Counted from the stretch's first letter, positions 53,524-63,469 are shown. The stretch is DNA of 64,000 nt from Sutcliffiella horikoshii (GCF_008180725.1 NZ_VTEV01000004.1:62001-126000), one strand, 5' to 3'. A program made the numbers and translations. Notes: generated by a model not told the origin, from the letters alone.

Positions 53524-54423
53524 ATGAAACTAGAGGAACTTATCACCAAAGCAACCCAGCTCACTTCTAAAGTGGTAGCAATTGCAGCAGCCGAAGATGA
53601 AGAAGTGATCGAAGCGGTTTCTCATGCCTTAAACAAGCAGTTGGCTTCCTTTATACTGTTTGGACATGAGGAGAAAATACTAGCATTACTGAAAGAACAC
53701 AAGGTGGATGCATCACACCATGCACTGAAAATTGTTTCTGCTGATGGTGCTAAGAAGGCATCAGAACTTGCTGTAAAAGCTGTTTCAAGCGGCGAAGCAG
53801 ATGTACTGATGAAAGGGAATGTCCCAACGGCAATCATTCTAAAAGAAGTGCTAAACAAAGAATATGGTTTGCGGACGGGCAATGTGTTATCCCATGTTGC
53901 AGCATTTGAAGTGCCAGGTTATGAGCAATTAATATTTGTAACAGATGCAGCAATGAATGTGGCACCAGATCTTCAACAAAAAGTGCAGATTGTTCAAAAC
54001 TCTGTTCAGGTGGCAAGAGCACTTGGGATTGAACTACCGAAAGTTGCACCACTCGCTGCCGTAGAGGTAGTGAACCCAGCGATGCAAGCTACGGTGGATG
54101 CGGCACTTCTTACACAAATGAATAATAGAGGTCAAATAAAAGACTGCCTCATTGATGGCCCACTAGCATTGGATAACGCCGTATCAGCACTTGCTGCTGA
54201 GCACAAGGGAATTCAAAGTGACGTGGCAGGACAAGCGGACATCCTGTTTGTTCCTACCATTGAAGTTGGAAATGTCTTATATAAATCATTAATCTACTTT
54301 GCAAAAGCAAAAGTCGGAGCAATCATTGCCGGCGCAAAAGCACCGATTGTGTTAACATCCAGAGCTGACTCAGCAGAGAGTAAACTAAACTCACTCGCAC
54401 TTGCAGTTTGTTCTGTGAAATAA
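53524..54423 (+). CDS. ptb: Phosphate butyryltransferase
   Basis: 299 residues. Family motifs DVLMKGNVPTAIILKEVLN, VTDAAMNVAPDLQQKVQIVQN and GAKAPIVLTSRADS. Converts (iso)butyryl-CoA plus phosphate to acyl-phosphate, feeding butyrate kinase, or runs in reverse to make branched acyl-CoA primers. First gene of the bkd operon, 37 bp after the sigma-54 promoter. Confidence 0.95.
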   Translation: MKLEELITKATQLTSKVVAIAAAEDEEVIEAVSHALNKQLASFILFGHEEKILALLKEHKVDASHHALKIVSADGAKKASELAVKAVSSGEADVLMKGNVPTAIILKEVLNKEYGLRTGNVLSHVAAFEVPGYEQLIFVTDAAMNVAPDLQQKVQIVQNSVQVARALGIELPKVAPLAAVEVVNPAMQATVDAALLTQMNNRGQIKDCLIDGPLALDNAVSALAAEHKGIQSDVAGQADILFVPTIEVGNVLYKSLIYFAKAKVGAIIAGAKAPIVLTSRADSAESKLNSLALAVCSVK

Positions 54424-54446
54424 ATTAAAGTTCAAAAAAAAACGTA

Positions 54447-54576
54447 GCTGTTGATTGGAGAAAAAGGCGGAGATTTCCTGAGGGAGATAGCGCTAGATGG
54501 AGACCCCGCAGGCGTAGCGGAGGAGGCTCCAGCAGTGCCCCCTAGGAAAGCGAAACCTTTAGCGGAAATCAACAGC
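54447..54576 (+). repeat. Dispersed palindromic element R2, between ptb and bcd
   Basis: GCTGTTGATT (54447) and AATCAACAGC (54567-54576) form the ends; core GGAGACCCCGCAGG...GAGGAGGCTCC. 130 bp. Lies in the transcribed gap of the bkd operon. Confidence 0.8.
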
Positions 54577-54633
54577 GGTGTAGAACAAATTACTATACTA
54601 AAATTATTTACTAACTTGGGGAGGAATTTTATC

Positions 54634-55737
54634 ATGGAAATTTTCAAATATATGGAGACTTACGACTACGAGCAACTGGTGATCTGCCAAGACAAACAAT
54701 CAGGACTAAAAGCAATCATAGCTATTCACGATACAACACTTGGGCCAGCACTTGGCGGTACACGCATGTGGACTTACGCAAACGAGGGTGCAGCCATTGA
54801 AGATGCACTTCGTCTTGCAAAAGGGATGACTTACAAAAACGCTGCAGCTGGATTAAACCTTGGTGGCGGTAAAACAGTTATCATTGGTGACCCACGCACT
54901 GACAAAAACGAAGAAATGTTCCGTGCTTTCGGCCGTTACATTCAAGGATTAAACGGACGCTACATCACAGCAGAAGATGTGGGAACAACTGTAGCAGATA
55001 TGGACTTGATCTATGAAGAAACAGACTATGTAACTGGTGTATCACCTGCATTCGGTTCTTCCGGTAACCCATCTCCAGTAACAGCATTTGGAGTATACCG
55101 CGGAATGAAAGCTGCAGCGAAAGAAGCATTTGGAACAGATTCACTAGAAGGAAAAGTTGTAGCTGTTCAAGGTGTAGGTAACGTGGCATTTAACCTTTGC
55201 CGTCACCTACACGAAGAAGGTGCTCAGCTTATCGTAACAGATATCAATAAAGAAGCGGTTAACCGTGCAGTAGAAGAGTTCGGTGCTAGAGCAGTAGACA
55301 TCAATGACATCTACAGTGTAGATTGCGACATTTATGCACCATGTGCACTTGGAGCAACAATCAATGACGAAACGATTCCTCAATTAAAAGCAAAAGTTAT
55401 CGCTGGAGCAGCAAACAACCAGTTACTTGATACAAAACACGGAGACATCATCCATGAAATGGGTATCGTTTATGCTCCTGACTATGTAATCAATGCTGGT
55501 GGTGTAATTAACGTAGCGGATGAGTTATACGGTTACAACCGTGAGCGTGCAATGAAAAAAGTAGAAGGAATCTACGACAACATTGAAAGAGTTATTGAAA
55601 TTGCAAAACGTGACGGTATCCCAACTTACCGTGCAGCAGATCGTCTTGCTGAAGAGCGTATTGAAAGAATGAAAAACTCTCGTAGTCAATTTTTACAAAA
55701 TGGACATCATATTTTAAGCCGTCGTAACGGACGCTAA
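54634..55737 (+). CDS. bcd: Branched-chain amino-acid (leucine) dehydrogenase
   Basis: 367 residues. ATG 54634 after GGGGAGG; an open frame extends upstream into R2 but is not conserved. Catalytic Lys68 (TYKNA) and Lys80 (LGGGK), NAD fold [19 protein letters not shown]-terminal ERMKNSR. Deaminates Leu/Ile/Val to 2-keto acids, substrate of the BKD complex encoded downstream. Confidence 0.97.
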   Translation: MEIFKYMETYDYEQLVICQDKQSGLKAIIAIHDTTLGPALGGTRMWTYANEGAAIEDALRLAKGMTYKNAAAGLNLGGGKTVIIGDPRTDKNEEMFRAFGRYIQGLNGRYITAEDVGTTVADMDLIYEETDYVTGVSPAFGSSGNPSPVTAFGVYRGMKAAAKEAFGTDSLEGKVVAVQGVGNVAFNLCRHLHEEGAQLIVTDINKEAVNRAVEEFGARAVDINDIYSVDCDIYAPCALGATINDETIPQLKAKVIAGAANNQLLDTKHGDIIHEMGIVYAPDYVINAGGVINVADELYGYNRERAMKKVEGIYDNIERVIEIAKRDGIPTYRAADRLAEERIERMKNSRSQFLQNGHHILSRRNGR

Positions 55738-55827
55738 TATAAATAAATATTAAGTTTCTCAGAAGGGGCAAACGGGGTGATGATGAATTCTCTCGTTTGC
55801 CGTCCGTCTGAAATGGAGGTTTCAACA

Positions 55828-56940
55828 GTGTTAGAAAAGGAATATCGCATACTTGTCATCAATCCAGGATCCACATCAACGAAAATCGGCGTATTTGATA
55901 ATGAACGCTCTGTATTTGAGAAAACATTACGTCACGATAGCGAAACGATTAATTCCTTTGCAAGTATCTATGATCAATATGAATTCAGAAAAACGACCAT
56001 TCTTGAGACTCTGGATCAAGAAGGTATCAACATTTCCAAACTTAGTGCAGTGTGTGGTCGCGGTGGACTTCTTCGTCCAATCGAAGGCGGAACATACTCT
56101 GTAAATAAAGAAATGTTACATGATTTGAAGATAGGTTTTGCTGGGCAACATGCATCTAATCTTGGTGGAATCATCGCCTATGAAATAGCTACTGGATTGA
56201 ATATCCCGTCTTTCATCGTTGACCCAGTGGTAGTCGATGAGCTGTCTGACATCGCTCGGATTACAGGCTTCTCTCTAATAGAGCGCAAAAGTATTTTCCA
56301 CGCTTTGAATCAAAAAGCAGTTGCACGCAGAGTAGCCAAAGATCTTGGTAAAAAATATGAAGATCTGAACCTGATTGTTACTCACATGGGTGGAGGTATC
56401 ACAGTGGGGACACACGTTGGAGGCCGAGTAGTCGATGTAAATAACGGTCTTCATGGAGACGGCCCGTTCAGTCCAGAACGTGCTGGAACGGTTCCTGCTG
56501 GTGATCTTGTATCACTATGTTTCTCCGGTGACTATTATCGTGATGAAATAATGAAAAAGCTAGTAGGACAAGGTGGCCTTGTTGGATACCTTGGAACCAA
56601 TGATGCAGTGAAAGTCGAACAAATGATTGAAGCAGGCGATGAAAAGGCCGCTTTAGTATATGATGCAATGGCTTATCAGGTTGCCAAAGAAATCGGGTCC
56701 GCAAGTGCAGTACTGGCAGGGAAAGTAGATGCCATCATTTTGACAGGTGGCCTTGCATACGGAAAAGGATTTGTAAAACAGATCTCCGAGCGCATTAGCT
56801 GGATTGCAGACGTCATCGTACAACCAGGTGAAAATGAATTGCAAGCTCTTACAGAAGGAGCACTTCGCGTATTACGTGGTGAAGAAACAGCAAAAGAATA
56901 CCCTGGAACGGTCGTAGACACAAAAGTAGTACAGAGCTAG
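55828..56940 (+). CDS. buk: Butyrate kinase
   Basis: 370 residues. GTG 55828 is chosen because TGGAGGT lies 8 bp upstream; the open frame to 55777 has no conserved sequence. Acetate/sugar kinase fold: [64 protein letters not shown]. Makes (iso)butyrate and ATP from acyl-phosphate. Confidence 0.96.
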   Translation: MLEKEYRILVINPGSTSTKIGVFDNERSVFEKTLRHDSETINSFASIYDQYEFRKTTILETLDQEGINISKLSAVCGRGGLLRPIEGGTYSVNKEMLHDLKIGFAGQHASNLGGIIAYEIATGLNIPSFIVDPVVVDELSDIARITGFSLIERKSIFHALNQKAVARRVAKDLGKKYEDLNLIVTHMGGGITVGTHVGGRVVDVNNGLHGDGPFSPERAGTVPAGDLVSLCFSGDYYRDEIMKKLVGQGGLVGYLGTNDAVKVEQMIEAGDEKAALVYDAMAYQVAKEIGSASAVLAGKVDAIILTGGLAYGKGFVKQISERISWIADVIVQPGENELQALTEGALRVLRGEETAKEYPGTVVDTKVVQS

Positions 56941-56956
56941 AAGGGAGCAAGGAATA

Positions 56957-58381
56957 ATGGCACAAGAATATGATTTAGTCATCCTAGGTGGCGGAACAGG
57001 CGGGTATGTCGCGGCTATTCGTGCATCTCAACTTGGCTTAAAAACAGCAGTAGTAGAAAAAAAGAAAATCGGCGGAACATGCCTTCATGCAGGGTGTATC
57101 CCAAGTAAAGCATTACTTCGCAGTGCAGAAGTATTTGCGCAAACGAAGAACAGTGAAGAATTCGGGGTAATTTCAGGAGAAGTAAAACTAGACTTCTTCA
57201 AAGTGCAAGAGCGCAAACAGAAAATTATCGACCAGCTTCACGGTGGTGTGCAACACCTAATGAAACAAGGGAAAATCGATGTATTTTATGGAACAGGGCG
57301 TATCTTAGGACCTTCTATTTTCTCTCCAATGCCAGGAACAATCTCTGTTGAGTTTGAAAATGGTGACGAGAATGAGATGCTAATTCCAAAGAACGTTATC
57401 GTAGCAACAGGATCTCGTCCACGTTCTCTACCTGGACTTGAAATTGATGGCACACAAGTGATGACTTCTGATGAAGCATTATCATTGGAGGAACTTCCTA
57501 AATCGATCATTATCGTTGGTGGAGGCGTAATCGGTATCGAGTGGGCGTCCATGTTAGATGATTTCGGAGTAGAAGTAACCGTACTTGAATATGCTGATCG
57601 CGTATTGCCGACAGAAGACAAAGAAGTTTCCAAAGAAATGCAACGCCTGTTGAAAAAGCGCGGCATAAAGGTTGTTACAAGTGCGAAGGTTCTTCCAGAT
57701 ACACTTGAAAAAGCAGAGGGATCTGTATCAATCAAAGCCGAGCATAAAGGGGAAGAGAAATCCTTTACTGCGGAAAAAATGCTTGTGTCCGTTGGCCGTC
57801 AAGCAAACGTAGAAGGAATTGGCCTTGAAAATACAGACATTCAAGTAGAAAAAGGTTTCATTAAAACAAATGACTTCTTCCAAACAAAAGAATCTCACAT
57901 CTACGCAATCGGTGATGTAATCGGCGGCTTACAGCTTGCACACGTTGCTTCCCACGAAGGAATCGTAGCAGTAGAGCATATGGCAAACGAAAATCCTGCG
58001 CCAATCGATTACTCTTTGATTTCCAAATGTGTGTACTCAAGCCCTGAAGTGGCTTCTGTTGGTTACACGGAAGAAGAAGCAAAAGAGAAAGGCTTCGACG
58101 TGAAGACCGGTAAATTCTCTTTCCGTGCAATCGGAAAAGCACTTGTTTACGGAGAGTCTGATGGCTTTGTGAAACTTGTAGTGAACAAAGAAAACGATGA
58201 CATCCTAGGCGTTCACATGATAGGGCCACACGTTACGGACATGATCTCTGAAGCAGGCCTTGCACGCGTCCTTGACGCAACACCATGGGAAATCGGACAC
58301 ACGATCCACCCGCATCCATCCCTATCCGAAGCAATCGGCGAAGCAGCCCTTGCAGTAGATGGAAAAGCGATACATTCGTAA
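56957..58381 (+). CDS. lpdV: Dihydrolipoamide dehydrogenase (E3) of the branched-chain complex
   Basis: 474 residues. FAD fold LVILGGGTGGYVAAIRAS, redox pair Cys42/Cys47 in GGTCLHAGCIPSK, NAD domain IIIVGGGVIGIEWASM, catalytic HPHPSLSEA near the end. Re-oxidises lipoyl groups of BkdB. RBS AAGGGAG; 16 bp after buk. Confidence 0.96.
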   Translation: MAQEYDLVILGGGTGGYVAAIRASQLGLKTAVVEKKKIGGTCLHAGCIPSKALLRSAEVFAQTKNSEEFGVISGEVKLDFFKVQERKQKIIDQLHGGVQHLMKQGKIDVFYGTGRILGPSIFSPMPGTISVEFENGDENEMLIPKNVIVATGSRPRSLPGLEIDGTQVMTSDEALSLEELPKSIIIVGGGVIGIEWASMLDDFGVEVTVLEYADRVLPTEDKEVSKEMQRLLKKRGIKVVTSAKVLPDTLEKAEGSVSIKAEHKGEEKSFTAEKMLVSVGRQANVEGIGLENTDIQVEKGFIKTNDFFQTKESHIYAIGDVIGGLQLAHVASHEGIVAVEHMANENPAPIDYSLISKCVYSSPEVASVGYTEEEAKEKGFDVKTGKFSFRAIGKALVYGESDGFVKLVVNKENDDILGVHMIGPHVTDMISEAGLARVLDATPWEIGHTIHPHPSLSEAIGEAALAVDGKAIHS

Positions 58382-58397
58382 AAATTGTAAGAAGGAA

Positions 58398-58525
58398 CGT
58401 TGATTGAAGCGGAGGGCATGAGACTCCAGCGGGAGGAAGGGACATGGGAGACCCCGGTAGGCGAAGCCTGAGGAGGCTCCCGGACCGCCCGCGGAAAGCG
58501 AGTGCCGGCAGCGGAAATCAACAGC
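58398..58525 (+). repeat. Dispersed palindromic element R3, between lpdV and bkdAA
   Basis: CGTTGATTGAAGC at the left and GGAAATCAACAGC at the right; core GGGAGACCCCGGTAGGCGAAG...GAGGAGGCTCCC. Core nearly identical to R4. Confidence 0.8.
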
Positions 58526-58598
58526 CTAAATAGAAATTGATTTAATTGTTAGAGGAGCTAACCGCTCCCAACTCTCTACATATAGGAGGTAAACTTAA

Positions 58599-59591
58599 AT
58601 GGCAGAAAATCGTCACCAAGCTCTAGGGCTTACAGATGAAAACGTATTAGAAATGTTCGAAACAATGTTACTAGCTCGCCGCATTGACGAGCGTATGTGG
58701 TTACTAAACCGCGCAGGGAAAATCCCATTCGTTATCTCTTGTCAAGGTCAAGAAGCAGCTCAAGTAGGAGCGGCATTCGCTCTAGACCGTGAAAAAGACT
58801 ACGTACTACCTTACTACCGCGACATGGGAGTTGTACTTACTTTTGGTATGACAGCAACGGAATTAATGCTTTCCGGTTTCGCAAAAGCAGAAGATCCAAA
58901 CTCAGGCGGACGTCAAATGCCTGGTCACTTTGGTCAAAAGAAAAACCGCATCGTAACCGGTTCTTCCCCTGTAACAACACAAGTACCACACGCAGTTGGA
59001 GTGGCACTTGGTGGCCGTTTAGAAGGAAAAGACCTTTGTACGTTTGTAACATTTGGTGAAGGTTCATCCAACCAAGGAGACTTCCATGAAGGCGCTAACT
59101 ATGCAGCAGTACATAAGCTGCCAGTTATCTTCATGTGCGAAAACAACAAATATGCAATCTCTGTTCCTTATGAAAAACAAGTGGCATGTGAGAAAATTTC
59201 AGACCGAGCACTAGGATACGGAATGCCTGGTATCACTATTGATGGGAACGACCCGCTTGAAGTGTATGCAGCTGTTAAAGAAGCAGCTGACCGTGGACGT
59301 CGTGGCGAAGGCCCTACACTTGTAGAGGCTATTTCCTACCGTTTGACTCCTCACTCCAGTGATGACGATGATCGTGCATACCGTGAGCGTGACGAAGTGG
59401 CAGCAGCTAAAGCGAATGACCCAATCATCAGCTTTGCAGCTTACTTAAAAGAGGTTGGCGTGTTAACAGATGAAAAAGAAAAAGAAATTAACGATAAAAT
59501 TGCAAAAGAAGTAAACGAAGCAACAGAATACGCAGAAAATGCTCCATATGCAGATGCTGAATCCGCAATGAAGCATGTCTACGCAGAGTAA
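58599..59591 (+). CDS. bkdAA: Branched-chain 2-oxo acid dehydrogenase E1 alpha
   Basis: 330 residues, RBS TAGGAGG. TPP domain: RRIDERMWLLNRAGKI, GGRQMPGHFG, TFGEGSSNQGDFHEGANYAA and CENNKYAISVPYEKQ, SRLT-like EAISYRLTPHSSDDDDR. Decarboxylates branched 2-keto acids with bkdAB. Confidence 0.97.
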   Translation: MAENRHQALGLTDENVLEMFETMLLARRIDERMWLLNRAGKIPFVISCQGQEAAQVGAAFALDREKDYVLPYYRDMGVVLTFGMTATELMLSGFAKAEDPNSGGRQMPGHFGQKKNRIVTGSSPVTTQVPHAVGVALGGRLEGKDLCTFVTFGEGSSNQGDFHEGANYAAVHKLPVIFMCENNKYAISVPYEKQVACEKISDRALGYGMPGITIDGNDPLEVYAAVKEAADRGRRGEGPTLVEAISYRLTPHSSDDDDRAYRERDEVAAAKANDPIISFAAYLKEVGVLTDEKEKEINDKIAKEVNEATEYAENAPYADAESAMKHVYAE

Positions 59592-59603
59592 GGGGGAACT
59601 ATC

Positions 59604-60587
59604 ATGGCAGTTATTTCTTATATAGATGCAGTAACAATGGCCATCCGTGAAGAGATGGAACGTGATTCTAAAGTATTTGTACTTGGGGAAGACGTAGGAA
59701 GAAAAGGTGGAGTATTCAAAGCGACAACCGGTCTTTACGATCAATTCGGTGAAGATAAAGTTATCGACACTCCTCTTGCAGAGTCAGCAATCGCTGGTGT
59801 TGCAATCGGTGCAGCAATGTACGGTATGCGTCCAATTGCAGAAATGCAGTTCGCAGACTTCATCATGCCTGCAGTTAACCAAATTATCTCTGAAGCGGCG
59901 AAAGTCCGTTACCGTTCCAACAACGACTGGACTTGTCCACTTGTTGTGCGTGCTCCATACGGCGGGGGAGTTCACGGTGCACTTTACCACTCCCAATCAG
60001 TTGAAGCAGTATTCGCAAACCAACCTGGTTTAAAGATTGTTATGCCTTCTACTCCTTATGATGTAAAAGGATTATTGAAAGCAGCTATCCGTGATGAAGA
60101 TCCGGTTCTATTCTTCGAGCACAAACGTGCATACCGCCTAATCAAAGGCGAAGTGCCAACAGATGATTACGTTTTACCAATCGGTAAAGCAGACGTAAAA
60201 CGTGAAGGAGAAGACATCACGGTAATCACGTACGGTCTATGTGTACACTTTGCACTTCAAGCTGCAGAGCGTCTTGCACAAGACGGAATCTCCGCCCACA
60301 TTTTAGATTTACGTACGGTTTACCCGCTTGATAAAGAAGCGATCGTGGAAGCTGCTTCTAAAACAGGTAAAGTACTTTTACTTACAGAAGATACTAAAGA
60401 AGGAAGCATCATGAGTGAAGTATCTGCTATCATCGCAGAAAACTGCTTATTCGACCTTGACGCACCAATCATGCGCCTTGCTGGACCAGACGTACCTGCA
60501 ATGCCATATGCACCAACCATGGAAAAATACTTCATGGTTAACCCAGACAAAGTAGAAAAAGCGATGCGTGAGCTAGCTCAATACTAA
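59604..60587 (+). CDS. bkdAB: Branched-chain 2-oxo acid dehydrogenase E1 beta
   Basis: 327 residues. Transketolase-like: VFVLGEDVGRKGGVF, TPLAESAIAGVAIGAAMYGMRPIAE, FADFIMPAVNQI, C-terminal LDLRTVYPLDKEAI. Starts 12 bp after bkdAA with RBS AAGGGGG, consistent with a 1:1 subunit ratio. Confidence 0.97.
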   Translation: MAVISYIDAVTMAIREEMERDSKVFVLGEDVGRKGGVFKATTGLYDQFGEDKVIDTPLAESAIAGVAIGAAMYGMRPIAEMQFADFIMPAVNQIISEAAKVRYRSNNDWTCPLVVRAPYGGGVHGALYHSQSVEAVFANQPGLKIVMPSTPYDVKGLLKAAIRDEDPVLFFEHKRAYRLIKGEVPTDDYVLPIGKADVKREGEDITVITYGLCVHFALQAAERLAQDGISAHILDLRTVYPLDKEAIVEAASKTGKVLLLTEDTKEGSIMSEVSAIIAENCLFDLDAPIMRLAGPDVPAMPYAPTMEKYFMVNPDKVEKAMRELAQY

Positions 60588-60633
60588 TTTCTGATATAAG
60601 AGGAAGAGTGAACGAAAGGTAAAGTTGAGTTTC

Positions 60634-60767
60634 CTGCAGTTGATTGTAGTGGAAGGAGCTTGACTCCTGCGGGAAGAAGGGACATGGGAGACCCCGCAAG
60701 GCGAAGCCTGAGGAGGCTCCCGGACCGCCCGCGGAAAGCAAGCTCCTGGAACGGAGATTAACTGCAG
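60634..60767 (+). repeat. Dispersed palindromic element R4, between bkdAB and bkdB
   Basis: Ends CTGCAGTTGATT and AGATTAACTGCAG: the outer CTGCAGTT/AACTGCAG pairing is perfect although the bases differ from R2 and R3. Core GGGAGACCCCGCAAGGCGAAG...GAGGAGGCTCCC. 134 bp. Confidence 0.8.
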
Positions 60768-60805
60768 AGTTCAACAGAGCCCATCGATTAAAGGAGGTTC
60801 TCATC

Positions 60806-62149
60806 ATGGCAGTAGAAAAAATTACCATGCCACAGCTTGGGGAAAGCGTAACGGAAGGTACAATCAGCCGCTGGATCGTAAGCGTAGGCGACAAAGTAAA
60901 CAAATACGACCCTTTAGCAGAGGTCATGACCGATAAAGTGAACGCAGAAATCCCATCTTCTTTTACAGGAACAATCAAAGAACTTGTAGCAGAAGACGGT
61001 GATACATTAGCAGTAGGAGAAATCATCTGCTATATCGAAACAGAAGGCGGCGGAGAAGCAGAAGCTACTCCTGACGCACCAAAAGAGGAAAGTGCACCTG
61101 CACCTGCAGCGAAATCCGAAGCACCATCAGCACCAGCTGCACAAGAGGATGCAGAGGCTCCGAACAAACGTCGTTATTCTCCAGCAGTGCTTCGTCTTGC
61201 ACAAGAAAACAATGTAGATCTTGAGCAAGTAAAAGGAAGCGGAGCAGGCGGACGTATTACGAGAAAAGACATTCAAGCGGTGATCGATTCTGGTAACATT
61301 CCAACAGCAGATTCCAAGCCGGCAGCTACCCAAGCTCCAGCATCTGAAGCTCCGAAAGCGACGCCTGCAGCATCAGCGGCTCCATCTGCACCGGCAGCAG
61401 CAAGTGCGCCAAAAGCGGCTCAACCTGTAAATGTACCAGTGGAAGCAGGCGACATCGAAATCCCTGTAACAGGTGTACGTAAAGCAATCGCTGCAAACAT
61501 GCTGCGCAGCAAACACGAAGCTCCACACGCTTGGACAATGATCGAAGTGGATGCGACAAACCTTGTAGAATACCGCAACTCCTTGAAGAGCGAGTTCAAG
61601 AAAAAAGAAGGCTACAACCTAACTTTCTTCGCATTCTTCGTAAAAGCGGTAGCGCAAGCACTGAAAGAATTCCCACAAATCAATTCCATGTGGGCTGGAG
61701 ATAAAATCGTTCAAAAGAAAGACATCAACATCTCGATTGCAGTTGCCACTGATGATGCACTATATGTGCCGGTTATCCGCAACGCTGATGAGAAGACAAT
61801 CAAAGGCATTGCACGTGAAATCACAGATCTTGCAAACAAAGTTCGTGCTGGTAAATTAACATCTGCTGAGATGCAAGGTGGAACATTTACTGTCAACAAC
61901 ACTGGTTCGTTCGGATCTGTACAATCACAAGGTATCATCAACTACCCACAAGCAGCCATCCTGCAAGTGGAGTCCATCGTGAAACGTCCAGTAGTCATGG
62001 ACCACGGCATGATCGCTGTTCGCGACATGGTGAACCTATGTATGTCCCTTGACCACCGTGTACTTGATGGTCTTGTATGCGGACGCTTCCTAGCTCGCGT
62101 TAAAGAAATCATTGAGAAAATGTCTAAAGAGAATACTTCAATCTATTAA
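60806..62149 (+). CDS. bkdB: Branched-chain 2-oxo acid dehydrogenase E2 (dihydrolipoyl acyltransferase)
   Basis: 447 residues. Lipoyl domain with Lys44 (MTDKVNAE), Ala/Pro-rich linker, E1/E3-binding domain (YSPAVLRLAQENNVDLEQVK, GSGAGGRITRKDI), second Ala/Pro linker, catalytic domain with AAILQVESI and SLDHRVLDG near the end. Core of the complex, last gene of the operon. Confidence 0.97.
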   Translation: MAVEKITMPQLGESVTEGTISRWIVSVGDKVNKYDPLAEVMTDKVNAEIPSSFTGTIKELVAEDGDTLAVGEIICYIETEGGGEAEATPDAPKEESAPAPAAKSEAPSAPAAQEDAEAPNKRRYSPAVLRLAQENNVDLEQVKGSGAGGRITRKDIQAVIDSGNIPTADSKPAATQAPASEAPKATPAASAAPSAPAAASAPKAAQPVNVPVEAGDIEIPVTGVRKAIAANMLRSKHEAPHAWTMIEVDATNLVEYRNSLKSEFKKKEGYNLTFFAFFVKAVAQALKEFPQINSMWAGDKIVQKKDINISIAVATDDALYVPVIRNADEKTIKGIAREITDLANKVRAGKLTSAEMQGGTFTVNNTGSFGSVQSQGIINYPQAAILQVESIVKRPVVMDHGMIAVRDMVNLCMSLDHRVLDGLVCGRFLARVKEIIEKMSKENTSIY

Positions 62150-62161
62150 TAGTTTGGAACC

Positions 62162-62206
62162 AACCGATAAAGTCCTCCTCGAATGGAGGGCTTTATCGGT
62201 TTTTTG
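62162..62206 (+). terminator. Terminator of the bkd operon
   Basis: ACCGATAAAGTCCTCC pairs with GGAGGGCTTTATCGGT, followed by six Ts. Confidence 0.9.
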
Positions 62207-62209
62207 TTT

Positions 62210-62335
62210 TCGCCCGATTACTCGTGTAAATTGCCTGTAAAATCAAATTTTCGCCCGAATGCAGTCAATTTTCACCCGTAAATCTCAAAAATCGCCCGAA
62301 AGGCCTTCAGAATCGCCCGAAAAGTTTTCACCGAT
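62210..62335. repeat. 20-21-bp phased array, core TCGCCCGAA
   Basis: Cores start at 62210, 62231, 62251, 62272, 62292 and 62313 (steps 21, 20, 21, 20, 21), with a seventh degenerate TCACCGAT at 62328. Variants TTGCCTGTA and TCACCCGTA. It begins right after the bkd terminator. Confidence 0.85.
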
Positions 62336-62453
62336 ACTTCGGCCGTACGTTAATATTTTTAAAATGTCTACATACAGGTGGACGTATTTACTTGTAGATC
62401 AACATACAATGGTTGCAGGCAAATAAAAAACTTTTCCCCAGAGGAGGCAGCCT
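62336..62453. other. Upstream region of the last oxidoreductase gene
   Basis: About 118 bp, no hairpin or gene. RBS AGAGGAGG near the right end. No promoter that I would defend. Confidence 0.35.
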
Positions 62454-63419
62454 ATGAAAGCTGTTGTGTACACCAAATACGGTCCACCAGAAGTACTTCA
62501 ACTGAAAGAAGTCGATAAACCAGTTCCGAAAGATAAAGAAATTCTAGTGAAAATAGTGGCGACAGCTGTCAATGCAGCCGATTGGCGATTGAGAAAAGCA
62601 GACCCGGTAGCAGTAAAATTGTTCTTTGGGTTGACCCGTCCAAAGAAGTCCATTTTAGGCGGAGTCCTGTCAGGTATAGTTGAGTCTGTTGGAAGTAAAG
62701 TTACTCGATTTAAAGCAGGGGACCAGGTTTTTGGATCAACAGGAATGAGCCTAGGAGCTTACGCAGAATATATATGTCTGCCTGAAAATGGAATTGTAGC
62801 AATGAAACCATACAATCTAAGCTATGTTGAGGCAGCTACTGTTCCATTCGGAGGACACACTGCCATTCATTTTTTAAGAAAAGCAAATATAAAACCTGGT
62901 CAAAAAATTCTTATTTACGGAGCATCAGGTGCAGTCGGAACTGCTGCAATTCAACTCGCCAAATTATATGGTGCTGAGGTTACAGGGGTATGCAGCACAG
63001 CTAATGTTGATTTGGTGAAGTCATTAGGGGCAGATAGAGTAATGGACTATACCAAAGATGAAATCGATGGAGAACATTATGATGTCATTTTCGATACTGT
63101 AGGGAAAATTCCATACGAAGCGGTCAAGAAAACGCTTAAGAAAAAAGGAACCTGGATACTTGGAGCTTCGGGATTCTCTCAAATGTTTCAAGGGTATTGG
63201 AGTGGGATGACGAATGGCTATAAAATAATTTCAGGTCTGGCATTGGAGAAAGAAGAAGACATTAGGTTTTTGAAAGAGCTGATTGAAAAAGGCAAGTATA
63301 GAGCAGTTATCGATAAAAGCTATCCGATGGAACAATTATCAGTTGCTCACAGCTATGTAGAAAAGGGACACAAGAAAGGTAATGTTGGGGTTATTATCGA
63401 TGAAACCTACAATCAATAA
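62454..63419 (+). CDS. MDR-family NAD(P)H:quinone/zinc-type oxidoreductase
   Basis: 321 residues. GroES-like part (AVNAADWRLRKADP, GGVLSGIVESVGSKVTRFKAGDQVFG) and Rossmann part IYGASGAVGTAAIQLAK. No zinc-site cysteines; same subfamily type as the gene at 10853 but not a close copy. Reduces quinones or enones. Bidirectional terminator after it. Confidence 0.85.
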   Translation: MKAVVYTKYGPPEVLQLKEVDKPVPKDKEILVKIVATAVNAADWRLRKADPVAVKLFFGLTRPKKSILGGVLSGIVESVGSKVTRFKAGDQVFGSTGMSLGAYAEYICLPENGIVAMKPYNLSYVEAATVPFGGHTAIHFLRKANIKPGQKILIYGASGAVGTAAIQLAKLYGAEVTGVCSTANVDLVKSLGADRVMDYTKDEIDGEHYDVIFDTVGKIPYEAVKKTLKKKGTWILGASGFSQMFQGYWSGMTNGYKIISGLALEKEEDIRFLKELIEKGKYRAVIDKSYPMEQLSVAHSYVEKGHKKGNVGVIIDETYNQ

Positions 63420-63426
63420 GTAAAAT

Positions 63427-63469
63427 AAAAAGGTGTAGGAAACCGATATGTTTCCTACACCTTTTTTTC
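63427..63469. terminator. Bidirectional terminator
   Basis: AAAAGGTGTAGGAAAC pairs with GTTTCCTACACCTTTTTTT across a short loop; between convergent genes. Confidence 0.9.

Noticed and set aside
54451-54633. Extended N-terminus of leucine dehydrogenase reading through R2
   Set aside because: The added 61 residues come from the repeat element, and GGGGAGG precedes the conserved MEIFKYM start at 54634.
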